Notes under the pieces: model-generated
The model's database searches: none
What the model was told of the DNA's origin: nothing
Seen by the model: the letters and a program-made list of their open reading frames with translations, nothing else
Made by a program: the position numbers and the translations under genes
Origin: Ampullaceana balthica
Taxonomy: Eukaryota > Mollusca > Gastropoda > Lymnaeidae
Assembly (NCBI GenBank): GCA_944989445.1
Contig: CALYLW010000184.1
Span: forward strand, 747,455-811,454
Direction of reading: 5' to 3'
Length of the DNA: 64,000 nt
In this document: positions 12,125 through 25,928 of the stretch, in pieces
Numbering within the stretch: the first letter of the stretch is position 1
How the letters are laid out: each line of letters opens with the position of its first letter

Positions 12125-12480
12125 AACCCACTTTCTCGTAAGCTAGCGAGCTGAAATTTTGCAGGCAGTTTCGTACCGATGATAAAAACGATGTATCAAA
12201 ATTTCAGATCGATCGCATGTACTGTAATTAAATTATTGAATTTTTATAGTATTTTATAAATTCCTATGTATGATGTTATTTCTTGAGATAGCGTGTCGCA
12301 GTGCGTATTATATTGAACAACCTTTCTGTCGCGCAATAAGGTGCGTATTTTATTGACAACACTTTTTATAAACATATTCCTGATCCGTGCGCATTATATT
12401 AAACATGTTTTACGACACAACTGCAATTTTGTTCTTTTGGATGGTCTTGCGCTGCGTATTATAATGAACATTCTTTTAGT
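12125..12480 (-). mobile_element. Reverse copy of a dispersed modular repeat (terminal module)
   Basis: Read on the minus strand this contains the GCTCGCTAGC/GTGGG block, a GATCGATCTGAAATTTTGAT block and several TATAATGCGCAC-like motifs. The same features occur at 19860-20110 and 36540-36790. I cannot assign a transposon class. No target duplication found. Confidence 0.6.
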
Positions 12481-12980
12481 TACGTCTAGAACATAAATGA
12501 TTTATAGTCAAAAACTTGGTTTTTTTACGGTTTTTTTTAAGTTTATATTAGAATTTTTTAAAGATAATTAAAAACGGTCGCAGAGTCAAGATGTCACTGT
12601 TCATACAGCACATACTTTGGTTTGGCGTAAAGTAAACAAATCAAGTCAGATACGTGAACGAAATACAACATTAACACGAACATAGAAATATTCACTGGAG
12701 ATTATGTTCACATACTGAGCACAGTTAAGAATACAAAACTCATCACGCACGTCATGACCTGCCCTATGATAGAGCACACCATAACGACATACACATAGAC
12801 ATCCACTGCAGAACTGAGCACACCTCACTGAACACACCAGCTTCCAGCAGAACTGAGCACGAAAAGTCCTTCACCGAGCAGCACACTACTGACCCTGGAG
12901 GAATGAGCTGATACCGCACAACGGCCCCGCCTCATTGGAGCACTACTACTGGCACTGATCTGCCAAACAGCAAGGCGTAC
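12481..12980. other. Non-coding, nothing recognised
   Basis: Unique sequence leading into a minisatellite. No exon or motif seen. Confidence 0.5.
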
Positions 12981-13380
12981 CGGCACATTCCATGAGGTGT
13001 ACAAACAGCACGGCACATTCCGTGAGGTGTACAAACAGTACGGCGTACCGGGCCACTCCGCGTGGTGTACAAACAGCACGGCACATTCCGTGTGGTGTAC
13101 AAACAGCACGGCACATTCTGTGTGGTGTACAAACATCACGGCACATTATGTGTGGTGTACAAATATCACGGCACATTCCGTGTGGTGTACAAACAGCACG
13201 GCACATTCCGTGAGGTGTACAAACAACACGGCACATTATGTGTGGTGTACAAACATCATGGCACATTCCGTGTGGTGTACAAACAGCACGGCACATTCCG
13301 CGAGGTGTACAAACAGCACGGCACATTCCGTGTGGTGTACAAACATCACGGCGCACTGGCACATTCCATGAGGTGTACAA
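12981..13380. repeat. 30-bp minisatellite, about 13 copies
   Basis: Signature CGGCACATTCCGTGTGGTGT, then ACAAACAGCA. One unit near 13041 is 38 bp. The Cys-rich frames (up to 162 codons) on both strands are artefacts of a unit length divisible by three. Confidence 0.96.
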
Positions 13381-13449
13381 CATATTACATAGTGTGGTGC
13401 GTGACAATGAGCAGTGATTTAAAAAGCCACACAATTTTTAATCTTTAGA

Positions 13450-13560
13450 CAGAGCATGTGAGAGAGCAAGAGTAAGGAAAAGAGAGAGATGGGAGGTAAA
13501 GAGAAATAGAGGAAGGAGAGAGAGAGAGAGAGAGCAAAGAGTGAGAGAAAGAGAGAGAAA
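13450..13560. repeat. Purine-rich (GA)n tract
   Basis: Imperfect GAGAGA and GAAAGAGA runs, over 95% purine on the plus strand. Confidence 0.85.
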
Positions 13561-14590
13561 TGCTGCGGTACTCAGTCATAATTGGAGGCAGCACGCTCTA
13601 CAGTGCGGCATTTAATGTAAGCTTTGTAAACTGCACGACCCTACGAAATATCCGCTACTATTAGTGATGATATAGTACGTGTGGTAACTTGGTACACTTC
13701 TATAAAACGTTCCTCGTACACACTCAAAATTTACGGCTAAATATTCTTAGTTTACAACATACATGTATTTAAAAAAAAGAAAAGCGTTTGTCATGGCATA
13801 GTAATAATGATGTGACAGTGTTACAAAATAATGTCGGTGACAAAACGGCGCATGCACGATTGGTGGCTTTACTGTATAAACAACAGCTGTTACAACACCA
13901 ATGTATTAAGAAACATTTCTTAGCTGATGAGTGGTCAACGCAATGACTAGCCCAGACCTCCCCTACATAGTGTCTAACAAACTGTAACTATACAAGTAAG
14001 GCCAACAACCGCCACTAAACATGTCCAAAGTATGCGGCCTGTTTTCTCCCCACTAGACAATCTTCGCTGGCTGTTAAGCAGCGCTTCCAGTTTCCGAGTG
14101 GCCACATTTTAAGTTAGTCTCACATGTTTTGTGTATTGGAATGACGTGGATAAATACATGTTACAAATTGCTTTAAGTTCACTGCATTATAGTGAACTGA
14201 GGTTATCGCTGGGATCAATACACAATCAACAGACTATCGGAGATATTATTTTTATGGATTAAAAAATATATACGTACTCATTTACGGTAAACCACTTGTT
14301 CTTATATTTCTCATTGTTTACACTCTAAGGAAAATCTCGAATATTAAATTTAGTAACGCTCTCCCCACCTCCCCCCCCCCAATTATACGATATTAACTTG
14401 TATGTAGAAGTGTGTTTGTTGGTGGTCTCGGAAACTTCAAACTAAATTAATGGTGTTCAGGAAGTGGGGGGGGGGCACTTAGTGACCAAGTGCAGGTGGT
14501 GATGTCCAATGGTTCACTTACAACCCATTGAAGTAACATCCAAGTTAGTGACTCGACTTTCAAAACAAAATTGTTTTTTAAAAACTCAAG
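13561..14590. other. Probable intron, no gene seen
   Basis: AT-rich unique sequence with a poly-C run near 14370. No exon-like block. Confidence 0.5.
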
Positions 14591-14591
14591 A

Positions 14592-14898
14592 GTTGAAACT
14601 GAAAACAAACTGGCATCGCTATCTGCAGTAGTTGAAAGAAGTCCCAACAAACTGACATCACTGGATGCAGGAGTTGAAAGAAGTCCCAACAAACTGACAT
14701 CACTGGCTGCAGGAGTTGAAAGAAGTCCCAACAAACTGACATCACTGGCTGCAGGAGTTGAAAGAAGTCCCAACAAACTGACATCACTGGCTGCAGTAGT
14801 TGAAAGAAGTCCCAACACACTGACATCAATGGATGCAGTAGTTGAAAGAAGTCCCAACAAACTGACATCACTGGCTGCAGTAGTTGAAAGAAGTCCCA
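14592..14898. repeat. 42-bp minisatellite, about 7 copies
   Basis: Signature GAAGTCCCAACAAACTGACA. On the plus strand the frame reads a 14-residue repeat (SPNKLTSLAA-like) and stays open to 15020, giving 149 codons. The minus strand is equally open (137 codons). With 42 divisible by three this is expected by chance, and I do not call a gene. Confidence 0.93.
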
Positions 14899-15611
14899 GT
14901 CCAACATGTCACCAAATACAATCTTGTGTTCAAACTATTGAATTAGATATGGGAGAGGGTATGGACTGGTGGTTTTTCCTCTTCGGTGTGTCCTCCAGCA
15001 TTAGTAGATATGGCACCTAACCGGATATGACTAAACGTAACCTCTTGACCCTCTGTACAAAGAAAGTTACCATCTTCTCATGTCCACATCTGATTATATC
15101 TTCGATCTGTCACACGAATGCAGTATTAAAATGTGCAATGAAATGTGCAATTATACTTTGAGAAATGTTGGCAACGTTACTTTCAGCTTTTAATTGATAT
15201 TGACGTTTGCTCCGACCACACGACCACTGAATGTACATATCACACATGGCCAATTAAAATATAGTTTTAAGACAGCCAATAAACATAAAGTTCCCAGACA
15301 GCTGGTGGTTGCCATGGCGACGGTGCAGGATGGCATCTGATCATGGCTTCGTATGCTGTTTGTTGTTTTTGTTTGTATTGTGTTTGTTTTTTTGTTTGTG
15401 GTAACTCCGTTGTTGTGAAAATAGTTCAAGAGCTGTAAGTGGAGAGCCACACAGCAAGAGGCAGCCGAGTTGGGTGAGGGAGGTCACGGATGTCAGGGTC
15501 AAAGGTTGCATCCGTTGTCAAGTGTGAAGACGTTTTAAGTCTGTTCTATTTTAAGATCGGGTAAGTAAGTGTCTGGGGTCGATGGATACTTAAGCTGATG
15601 GTGGTTTAGAG
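14899..15611. other. Probable intron, nothing recognised
   Basis: Unique sequence with T/G-rich runs near 15365. No exon-like block. Confidence 0.5.
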
Positions 15612-15889
15612 CAGTGCTTCTCAAAGTGGTGGTCCGTGTGCCATCAGCCGCTGGTCCGCAGAAGTTATAAAAAAGGACCGAAAAATCTAATTATAATCCT
15701 CAATTTGCGACCATTAATACTAACCCCATAGAATATGTCAATTTATCAGCAATAAGTCCATAAAATGAAACAAAATGCAGTAAATTACTGTTCGTTACCA
15801 CGTCAGTACAGGGAAAATAGAGCACCGGTCCCTGGCGCAATGTATAAATTCTTGCCGGTCCACCAAACCAAAAAGTTGGAGAACCACTG
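15612..15889. mobile_element. hAT MITE, 278 bp (CAGTGCTTCTCAAAG terminus)
   Basis: It starts CAGTGCTTCTCAAAG and ends AAAGTTGGAGAACCACTG, which pair as terminal inverted repeats. It is flanked by 8-bp duplications GTTTAGAG/ATTTAGAG (7 of 8 match). 8-bp duplications and CAGTG ends are diagnostic of hAT elements. A shorter relative lies at 23568-23755. There is no coding capacity. Confidence 0.88.
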
Positions 15890-15897
15890 ATTTAGAG

Positions 15898-17108
15898 CAC
15901 ATACTGAAAAGCCCAGCATTAGACTTTACTGAAAGTTGTTGTGTGTGTTTTTTTTTGTGGTTGTGTTTCCAAGTAATTTCCAAGACAGTTCCACTTAAAT
16001 TTATTTCTAAGAGAACCCCATTAATGCATTTCCAAAGAACACAATTTCAAGTAATTTTAAACAGTTGTGAAATGCAAAGTGCGCAATCCTACAATTTTAT
16101 AAAATCCGAAGTCCAAGGCAAGCATACAAATACAAATGCTAAAACCAATCCAAAACATTATTTTATGGGTTTTCCAAAACCCATGACGTTTCAGCAACCC
16201 ATGAAAGCCAACCCCTCGCCACTCTATATATCGAATCCCAATTCCGTTCAATTATTTAGCAACATCGTTTCTGTATTTGCTTAATTTAAAAACCAGCATG
16301 CACCACAATTATTCAACACTACAAACCGCAGCAAGTTATTCTGTATGCATGACAATGTCACTGCATCCACTCCGTTTGATGACATAAATACAATATGACT
16401 GTTTCTTAATGGAATAGTATTTACATACATGTATTCAGTGGTCAAAGATAATGATGGAACGTTTGTCTATTTCACTTATATTCAACTGTCGCCGCCCCTG
16501 GATCAAAGAGGAATGAAGTAAATGCTCTTTCAGGCGGGCATAGACGAGGGATAACTGCGTATATTTTACATGATGATGATCGTTCAGTTTCAGATGCTGG
16601 TTATTTCCCTTAGCTGCTTACTTTGTCATTCACAATATTTATTTGATCGGATTCTCTCCCCTAACCACCGCCTTTACACATCTGACATTACAAACTATTA
16701 CGACCCCATTGTATTCAACTTTAGATTCAGTTATATTTTGTACAAACTTTAACAACAAAAACAATTGTATGCAAAGTTTATTAACAGCTCATAGAAAAAA
16801 TTGTAGACAGGAATACAGTTGTAAAGATTAAGAATTTACACAAAAAAAATTACATAAAAATGTTTCAACGATACATAGACAAGGATAACAGATTAACACA
16901 CCACTAACATGACACAATAGAAAGATTACACCAACGCTGCCATTAATTGTGACTAAACTCAAAGACTAAAACTTGTACGTTATTTGCATATATTCTCAAA
17001 TATTTGAAGTTTAAAGTCAGCTTCAGATCAAATGTAACTGGATGACGTAATCAGCCCATTAAGATCTATGTATGTTCAAATAAATCCAAGTGTTGAAATA
17101 AATGGGTT
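15898..17108. other. Probable intron, nothing recognised
   Basis: AT-rich. Frames up to 113 codons occur but have low-complexity composition and no motif. Confidence 0.5.
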
Positions 17109-17343
17109 GAAAACTATACTCACCGATAGTAGGGTAAGTGGGGGGGGGGTGAACACTGACCCGTGGTGGCATGCAGCACAACACAGAATATCATGAAAAC
17201 TATACTCACCGATAGTAGGGTAAGTGAACACTGACCCGTGGTGGCATGCAGCACAACACAGAATATCATGAAAACTATACTCACCGATAGTAGGGTAAGT
17301 GGAACACTGACCCGTGGTGGCATGCAGCACAACACAGAATATA
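17109..17343. repeat. Three tandem copies of a 75-86-bp unit carrying paired splice-like sites
   Basis: Units of 86, 75 and 76 bp; the first is longer because of a poly-G run. On the minus strand each contains CACGGGTCAG followed, after 32, 21 or 22 nt, by GTGAGTATAG. These look like an acceptor and a donor around micro-exons at 17155-17124, 17230-17210 and 17306-17285. They sit just downstream of a genuine exon on that strand. Only the 21-nt one would keep the reading frame. The acceptor lacks a good pyrimidine tract, so use is uncertain. Confidence 0.85.
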
Positions 17344-17422
17344 AATGTGTACACACGATGGTCAAACAAAGAATGACACACCTGGAACCAGACACACAAC
17401 ATTGACAGGACAGTCTACTCAC

Positions 17423-17526
17423 GAGTCATTTTCCGAGAGGTTGGGACTTGATCTCTTTCTATCCAACTTGGTGGCACTTTTTGTCCTTTTCAAGTTACTC
17501 TTAAATCCTTTCTTGGAGAAGAAGTT
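17423..17526 (-). CDS. Exon of RasGAP-like gene (3rd): KRTKSATKLDRKR motif
   Basis: This 104-nt exon has an acceptor TATTTTTTTTCAG and donor GTGAGTAG. It enters in phase 0, matching the exit of the exon at 22473-22576, and leaves after two nucleotides. It encodes 34 codons beginning NFFSKKGFKSNLKRTKSATK and continuing LDRKRSSPNLSEND. Vertebrate SynGAP, DAB2IP and RASAL2 carry a similar basic Ser/Thr-rich stretch (KRTKS..KLDR) just before their PH domain. On that basis I infer a Ras GTPase-activating protein of this family, which would stimulate GTP hydrolysis by Ras/Rap at membranes. The PH, C2 and GAP domains are not in the window. The identification rests on one short motif; a database search would settle it. 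Confidence 0.7.
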
Positions 17527-17599
17527 CTGAAAAAAAATATATTTGGCCGCATAAATTATGACTTGATTTTTTTTTAAACGTGTTGGACTATGTTTATGA

Positions 17600-20150
<2,551 letters not shown>

Positions 20151-20179
20151 GTATCTTGTGTAAATAAATAGTAAATATT

Positions 20180-20820
20180 GAGTTGTGTGTACAGTGAGTT
20201 GTGTGTACAGTGAGTTGTGTGTACAGTGAGTTGTGTGTACAGTGAGTTGTGTGTACAGTGAGTTGTGTGTACAGTGAGTTGTGTGTACAGTGAGTTGTGT
20301 GTACAGTGAGTTGTGTGTACAGTGAGTTGTGTGTACAGTGAGTTGTGTGTACAGTGAGTTGTGTGTACAGTGAGTTGTGTGTACAGTGAGTTGTGTGTAC
20401 AGTGAGTTGTGTGTACAGTGAGTTGTGTGTACAGAGAGTTGTGTGTACAGTGAGTTGTGTGTACAGTGAGTTGTGTGTACAGTGAGTTGTGTGTACAGTG
20501 AGTTGTGTGTACAGTGAGTTGTGTGTACAGTGAGTTGTGTGTACAGTGAGTTGTGTGTACAGTGAGTTGTGTGTACAGTGAGTTGTGTGTACAGTGAGTT
20601 GTGTGTACAGTGAGTTGTGTGTACAGTGAGTTGTGTGTACAGTGAGTTGTGTGTACAGTGAGTTGTGTGTACAGTGAGTTGTGTGTACAGTGAGTTGTGT
20701 GTACAGTGAGTTGTGTGTACAGTGAGTTGTGTGTACAGTGAGTTGTGTGTACAGTGAGTTGTGTGTACAGTGAGTTGTGTGTACAGTGAGTTGTGTGTAC
20801 AGTGAGTTGTGTGTACAGTG
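20180..20820. repeat. 16-bp minisatellite, 40 copies
   Basis: Unit AGTTGTGTGTACAGTG, 40 copies with a single substituted unit near 20430. The unit is identical to the last 16 bases of the adjacent 98-bp satellite, from which it probably arose. The 244-codon minus-strand frame is pure repeat. Confidence 0.98.
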
Positions 20821-21979
20821 AGGCGGGTATATGTTAATGATGGGGGCACGTACAGTCGGCCATTACGCACGTCAATGTGTATATAACATCACACACATAT
20901 TGAGTTGTGTATACAGTGAGGCCGGTATATGTTAATGATGGGGGCACGTACAGTCGGCCATTACCCACGTCAATGTGTATATAACATCACACACATATTG
21001 AGTTGTGTGTACAGTGAGGCGGGTATATGTTAATGATGGGGGCACGTACAGTCGGCCATTACCCACGTCAATGTTTATATGACATCTCACACATATCGAG
21101 TTGTGTGTACAGTGAGGCGGGTATATGTTAATGATGGGGGCACGTACAGTCGGCCATTACCCACGTCAATGTGTATATAACATCACACACATATTGAGTT
21201 GTGTGTACAGTGAGGCGGGTATATGTTAATGATGGGACACGTACAGTCGGCCATTACCCACGTCAATATGTATATAACATCACACACATATTGAGTTGTG
21301 TGTACAGTGAGGCGGGTATATGTTAATGATGGGGGCACGTACAGTCGGCCATTACCCACGTCAATGTGTATATAACATCCCACACATATTGAGTTGTGTG
21401 TACAGTGAGGCGTGTATATGTTAATGATGGGGGCACGTACAGTCGGCCATTACCCACGTCAATGTTTATATGACATCCCACACATATTGAGTTGTGTATA
21501 CAGTGAGGCGGGTATATGTTAATGATGGGGGCACGTACAGTCGGCCATTACCCACGTCAATGTTTATATGACATCCCACACATATTGAGTTGTGTGTACA
21601 GTGAGGCGTGTATATGTTAATGATGGGGGCAAGTACAGTCGGCCATTACCCACGTCAATGTTTATATGAAATCCCACACATATTGAGTTGTGTGTACAGT
21701 GAGGCGGGTATATGTTAATGATGGGGGCACGTACAGTCGGCCATTACCCACGTCAATGTTTATATGACATCCCACACATATTGAGTTGTGTGTACAGTGA
21801 GGCGGGTATATGTTAATGATGGGGGCACGTACAGTCGGCCATTACCCACGTCAATGTTTATATGACATCCCACACATATTGAGTTGTGTGTACAGTGAGG
21901 CGGGTATATGTTAATGATGGGGACACGTACAGTCGGTCATTACCCACGTCAATGTGTATATAACATCCCACACATATTG
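20821..21979. repeat. 98-bp satellite, 12 copies
   Basis: Signature GGCGGGTATATGTTAATGAT, then GGCACGTACAGTCGGCCATT, ending in AGTTGTGTGTACAGTG. Two subtypes differ at GTGTATATAACATCAC versus GTTTATATGACATCCC. The first dominates the left half; the second dominates most of the right half. Confidence 0.97.
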
Positions 21980-22472
21980 GCAACTAACAGACGTTATAAG
22001 CAATATAGAATATATGTATTCTGTTAAAATATAGTATATATATTCTGTTAAAATAAACCTGACAGTCTCTTGGCCAGTGTATCAAAGCGTTTACAACATT
22101 TATTCCTTGCCCTTAGAGCACGTTCTATTCTGTTTTTGGCATGTTAATGAATATGTCTGGAACAGTATGCCTCTATACGATTAACATTAACTATCCCATT
22201 GGTAAGTTGTCTTGTTTCCTTATATATAAAACATAATCCACATATGTAAATATATTGTTGCCATTTTTTCCACGGTACTGAATCTTTCAAATTTTTTGGG
22301 GTTAAAATTGTAAATATATATTTTTTAAAATCATTTCTTTTTATATTGTGTGTGTGGAATGGGGGGGGGGCGATTAAAAACAGGATTACATTATACATGA
22401 TTGACATCACCAACCGGTTAACAGTAACACACAGCCTTGACCTAGAAAAGTCCGGTCTCTGGTCTGACTTAC
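21980..22472. other. Intron, nothing recognised
   Basis: AT-rich sequence following the donor of the exon at 22473-22576, with a poly-G run near 22360. No further element seen. Confidence 0.6.
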
Positions 22473-22576
22473 CGCCAACTTGGACGTGGTGGACACGGAC
22501 TCCATGCTCTCATTGTAGGTGGACACCAGGGGCAGACTGCCTCGTCGCTCTGTGTCCACTCTCTCCAGGGACGAGT
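22473..22576 (-). CDS. Exon of RasGAP-like gene (2nd)
   Basis: 104 nt between a strong acceptor (TTTTTCCCTTGCAG) and a consensus donor GTAAGTCAG. The first two nucleotides complete the Asp codon begun by the exon at 22676-22955, and it ends in phase 0. It encodes DSSLERVDTERRGSLPLVST and then a Ser/Thr-rich end (YNESMESVSTTSKLA). There is no domain, but several Ser/Thr in acidic or Arg context look like possible phosphorylation sites. Splice-site quality and the phase match on both sides make it one of the firmer calls in the window. Confidence 0.78.
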
Positions 22577-22675
22577 CTGCAAGGGAAAAAGAAGGAAATC
22601 TTATTATATTTTGACGATACAACATCCGCAGTGTAAATCCACGAATTAATGGATGCGTTAGGCTAGCGCAGTTAC

Positions 22676-22955
22676 CTGGGTCTGCGTTGACGCCGTTTCT
22701 CCCAAACAACGGTGAGTCGAAAGCGCTGTAACGACCGTTGTCTGCATTCCCGCTGTCGACGTCGTCTTCCTCTTCCTCATCGCTGTAGTCGTCATCGTCC
22801 TCCTCCGTGGCGCCCCCACCGACTCCCCCACCACCCCCGCCTCCACCACCCTTCCTCCTGGAGGGGATGAGGCTCCGGGAGCGCTTCCTCTTCCTCCTCC
22901 TGCAACAGTCTCTGCACAGACCGAAGCACGAACAGAGGAGTGACTTGGGGGCCAT
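22676..22955 (-). CDS. First coding exon of RasGAP-like gene: Cys/Arg-rich start, poly-Gly, acidic tract
   Basis: The ATG at 22955 opens a 280-nt exon ending at a GTAACT donor (22675). The product starts MAPKSLLCSCFGLCRDCC followed by a basic cluster (RRRKRKRSRS). Clustered cysteines beside basic residues suggest palmitoylation and membrane attachment (inference). Then come a Gly tract (about residues 36-48) and an acidic Asp/Glu/Ser tract (about 50-70). I chose this ATG because the frame is GC-rich and continuous from it and splices in phase into the next exon. The chain 22955-22676, 22576-22473, 17526-17423, 1908-1681 gives about 238 residues before the window ends. The gene product is probably a SynGAP/DAB2IP/RASAL2-like RasGAP, inferred from the third exon. 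Confidence 0.72.
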
Positions 22956-23567
22956 CTCGAGGCTGATTGAGACCCACTGACAAGTCGAATGCCTCTTTCC
23001 GCGACAGGGCTTTAAGGACGATGTTGTGTCAGCGAATCATCACCGCTGTCACGTGTTTGACATCATTCACAGTTTTTGGTCAACAATATATCATTAGTGT
23101 GACGTGATCACAGCTTTACATGCATGAAACAATGTTATAGTTCAATAACACGCGCAAGAACATCAACATCGACTTTGTTTACATTTGATCGAATCCATCC
23201 GAGTCGTTTAAAACAAAGCACGTGAAACCCATGTCAATATTTTTATATTCTTCATCTATATTTTAAGTACGCTACTTGGCGCAGGACTTCAGACATCTTT
23301 GGGTGAATGTATAGTACAGACGCAACAACACCACCTAAAAATAAGAGAAACAATTTACAGTAACGAAAACCACCCATGTTCGGACCCTTGCTTACAAAAA
23401 GCGTCAATAACAGTTAATAGAAACAAAGCGGTAGTTAGCAAATAACGTTATAACGTAACCATCAGAGGATAATCCAACTACTGGAAAACCAGATATATAG
23501 TAATAGCCACCATAAGACATACCACATTAACCATCCACCAAAAGGCAAACAACCTAGTTTCCTAGAG
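22956..23567. other. Upstream region of the RasGAP-like gene
   Basis: The immediate upstream segment is moderately GC-rich and would hold the 5' UTR and promoter on the minus strand. I see no TATA box at a sensible distance. Beyond about 23030 it is AT-rich with no feature. Confidence 0.4.
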
Positions 23568-23755
23568 TAGTGCTTCTCAGAGTGGTGGTCCGCGGGCCGG
23601 TGACGGTCCGCGGCGCCATCCGCCGCCGGTCCGCAGAAGTTATCGAAAAAAGGACAGAAAAAAAATGTCAGTGAAGGAAAAATATTGCTCCGGTCCCTGA
23701 TGCAATGGACAAAATTACTGCCGATCCGCCAAACTAAAAAGTTTGAGAAGCACTG
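23568..23755. mobile_element. hAT MITE, 188 bp, with perfect 8-bp target duplication
   Basis: TAGTGCTTCTCAGAG... pairs with AGTTTGAGAAGCACTG at the right end. TCCTAGAG flanks both sides (23560-23567 and 23756-23763). It shares its ends and internal GGTCCGCAGAAGTTAT with the longer copy at 15612-15889. It contains a GC-rich palindromic middle (GGTCCGCGG-type). Confidence 0.92.
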
Positions 23756-23763
23756 TCCTAGAG

Positions 23764-23913
23764 CGGAGTGATAGAAGGGTCACTGAGGTTATGTAGATTG
23801 GAATAGTTCCCTAAGAGTGGTAGGCGAAGCCATAGCCAGGCTAGACCTACTACACAACAACTGGTACTCAGGGGATTTAAACATTTCACATCAACAAACA
23901 AGTGACCGTGACA
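23764..23913. other. Unique spacer
   Basis: Nothing recognised. Confidence 0.5.
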
Positions 23914-24264
23914 ATAAATAAAGGTAAAAAAATGATTTTTAAAAACCACGTTTTTACAAGCGGACTAAAAAGAAGAAAATAATTTAAAACTTGTAAGTTC
24001 AAGTACTTCCATTTAATATGACTAAAACGTGGGGCGGGCGCTTATGAAGTTTAACATATGCAGCTCACTCATACTCTCACTTATAGATCTTTCTTTTGCC
24101 TTCTAAATTAGAAATCTTTAATTTTTATGCCAAACACCCGCCCCACGTTTTTAGTCATATTAAATTAAAGTACTTGAACTTACAAGTTTTAAATTATTTT
24201 CTTCTTTTTAGTCCGCTTGTAAAAACGTGGTTTTTAAAAATCATTTTTTTACCTTTATTTATTT
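23914..24264. mobile_element. Foldback element: about 128-bp inverted arms around a 95-bp loop
   Basis: The left arm 23914-24040 is the near-perfect reverse complement of 24137-24264. Both carry, in opposite sense, ACGTTTTTACAAGCGGACTA and ACTTGTAAGTTCAAGTACTT and end in a GTGGGGCGGG block. The loop includes CTCACTCATACTCTCACTTA. A third, degenerate copy of part of the right arm follows at 24268-24360. No target duplication is evident. Confidence 0.85.
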
Positions 24265-24364
24265 TATTCTTTTTAGTCCACTAATAAAAACTTGGTTTTT
24301 AACAATATTTTTTTACCTCTATTTATTTTACCAAACACCTCACAAGCGCCCGCCCAACGTTTTA

Positions 24365-24575
24365 AAAACATTGTGATGTGGTCACGGGGGGAACTCACGG
24401 ATGTCAACAAAAGCCGACGGTACAGATGCTTATATATAGACTATAGATAAACTAAAAAGTTCAATAATTTAATAACGGTACATTCGATCGATCTGAAATT
24501 TTGATACAATGCATTGTCATCCAAGATCTATTTGTGGTAAAATTTTCAGATCTCTGGGACCATCAGAAGTGGTTC
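24365..24575 (+). mobile_element. Partial copy of the dispersed modular repeat
   Basis: It contains ATAGATAAACTAAAAAGTTC and a CATTCGATCGATCTGAAATT block followed by a diverged AAGTGGTTCA segment, as in the 17.6-20.1 and 35.9 kb copies. It abuts the foldback element, which may have inserted into it. Confidence 0.65.
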
Positions 24576-25229
24576 AATTTTACGTTGGCAGATTTGAAAA
24601 AATCTTGGACAAACAATGCCCAACGAAAGCGAGTTAATAAAAACGTGGTAAAAAGCAGCCTTGTTCGATGGATTCACTTTATAAGTTGAGGATTGTTACC
24701 AGGTGAACTTAATGTGGTTGAAATCAATTAACAGGAGGTGGGAAGTGTGTCTAAGTTCAATAAAGGCAGCACTGATAACGGTTCATAAAGTTATTGAGGT
24801 GGGTACACATAAGATTTAAATAATATTATCCATGTGCCGATCAACTCACGGAGAAAAAAATTGTCAGTCACACTGAAAGCAATGGAGCTGTCAAGTGTGT
24901 GAGAAAAACAGTGAGGGAGATAGCACAGTCACAGTCAGACAGATGCACAACTTGTCTGTATCGCACGGCCAAAATGTGTGTGTTACTTTTCCTTCTTTGT
25001 TCTAAAACATCAAGGGCGTAACATGAATGTGGCCTGAAATTAGTTATTCACTGTGGCGCAGATATTTATTCAAACACAAATAATACTTTGACGTTTTTAT
25101 TTTACATAACTATTTTTTTTCCTTTTATTATTGAAATACTTATAACTTAATGGCAATACAATTTTGTTTTTTCGAACGGATATGGATAAAGCTTATGGTG
25201 CCTGTTTACCAAGAGTGAGTGGGAAACAA
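24576..25229. other. Intergenic, nothing recognised
   Basis: AT-rich unique sequence without exon-like blocks. Confidence 0.5.
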
Positions 25230-25348
25230 TGTGAGAGAAAGAGATAAATAGAGAAAGAGACAGGGAAAGATAGAGAAATAGATAGATAGATAGAGAGAGA
25301 GAGAGCAAGAGAGAGAGAGAGAGTGAGAAAGAGAGAGAGAGAGAGAAA
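25230..25348. repeat. GA/GATA purine-rich microsatellite
   Basis: Imperfect GAGA, GAAA and ATAGATAGATAG runs. Confidence 0.88.
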
Positions 25349-25928
25349 ATACAGAGGAAGAATGGGATCTAAGGGAACATCAAACGTATGGTTTGAAGAT
25401 AATTAAAGTTTTAAAGCCAAAGCTATCTTGCCAGGACAGACTTGCCAGGACAGAGCTGAGGATATCAATACAAATCTGAAGCACCGGTCTAAACGTTCAA
25501 AAGATTAAAGACCACTTAAAGCAACTCGGGCAGTTTTATTGAAGACGCACGAGCCTGGGCACCACTCAAACGATCACCTCTCACAGTGCCAGCTAGACCG
25601 ACTTGAATAGCAATGCATTGTGCTGTTTAAAAGAAATGTGTGTAGCAGTGTGTGTGCGTGAGTGTGTGTGTGTGAGTGTGGCTAGGGATTTTAAAAAAAA
25701 CATTAAAAAACTAGCACGATTACTCATTCATTCAATAACTTATGACGTCACTCACGTCTGGTCCCCATTCATAAAAGTGTTGTGCCAGGCGGGGGTGGAA
25801 ATTAATGGGGCAAGTTCTGGAGAGAATTTCGGTCTATTTAAATGGTAATGAAGAGAACAAAAGAGGGAAAACTCGTGCCTGAACAATCACGACTGCGCGG
25901 AATAAAGGTGAATATAACAACATAAAAA
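25349..25928. other. Intergenic, nothing recognised
   Basis: Contains a short duplicated TTGCCAGGACAGA and a (GT)n stretch near 25640-25680. No gene. Confidence 0.5.

Noticed and set aside
12946..13434. Cys-rich frames on both strands that look like secreted Cys-repeat proteins
   Set aside because: They follow the 30-bp unit exactly; there is no signal peptide with flanking unique coding sequence.
14571..15020. 149-codon plus frame with 14-residue repeats
   Set aside because: The unit length is 42, divisible by three; the opposite strand is equally open. No splice or promoter evidence.
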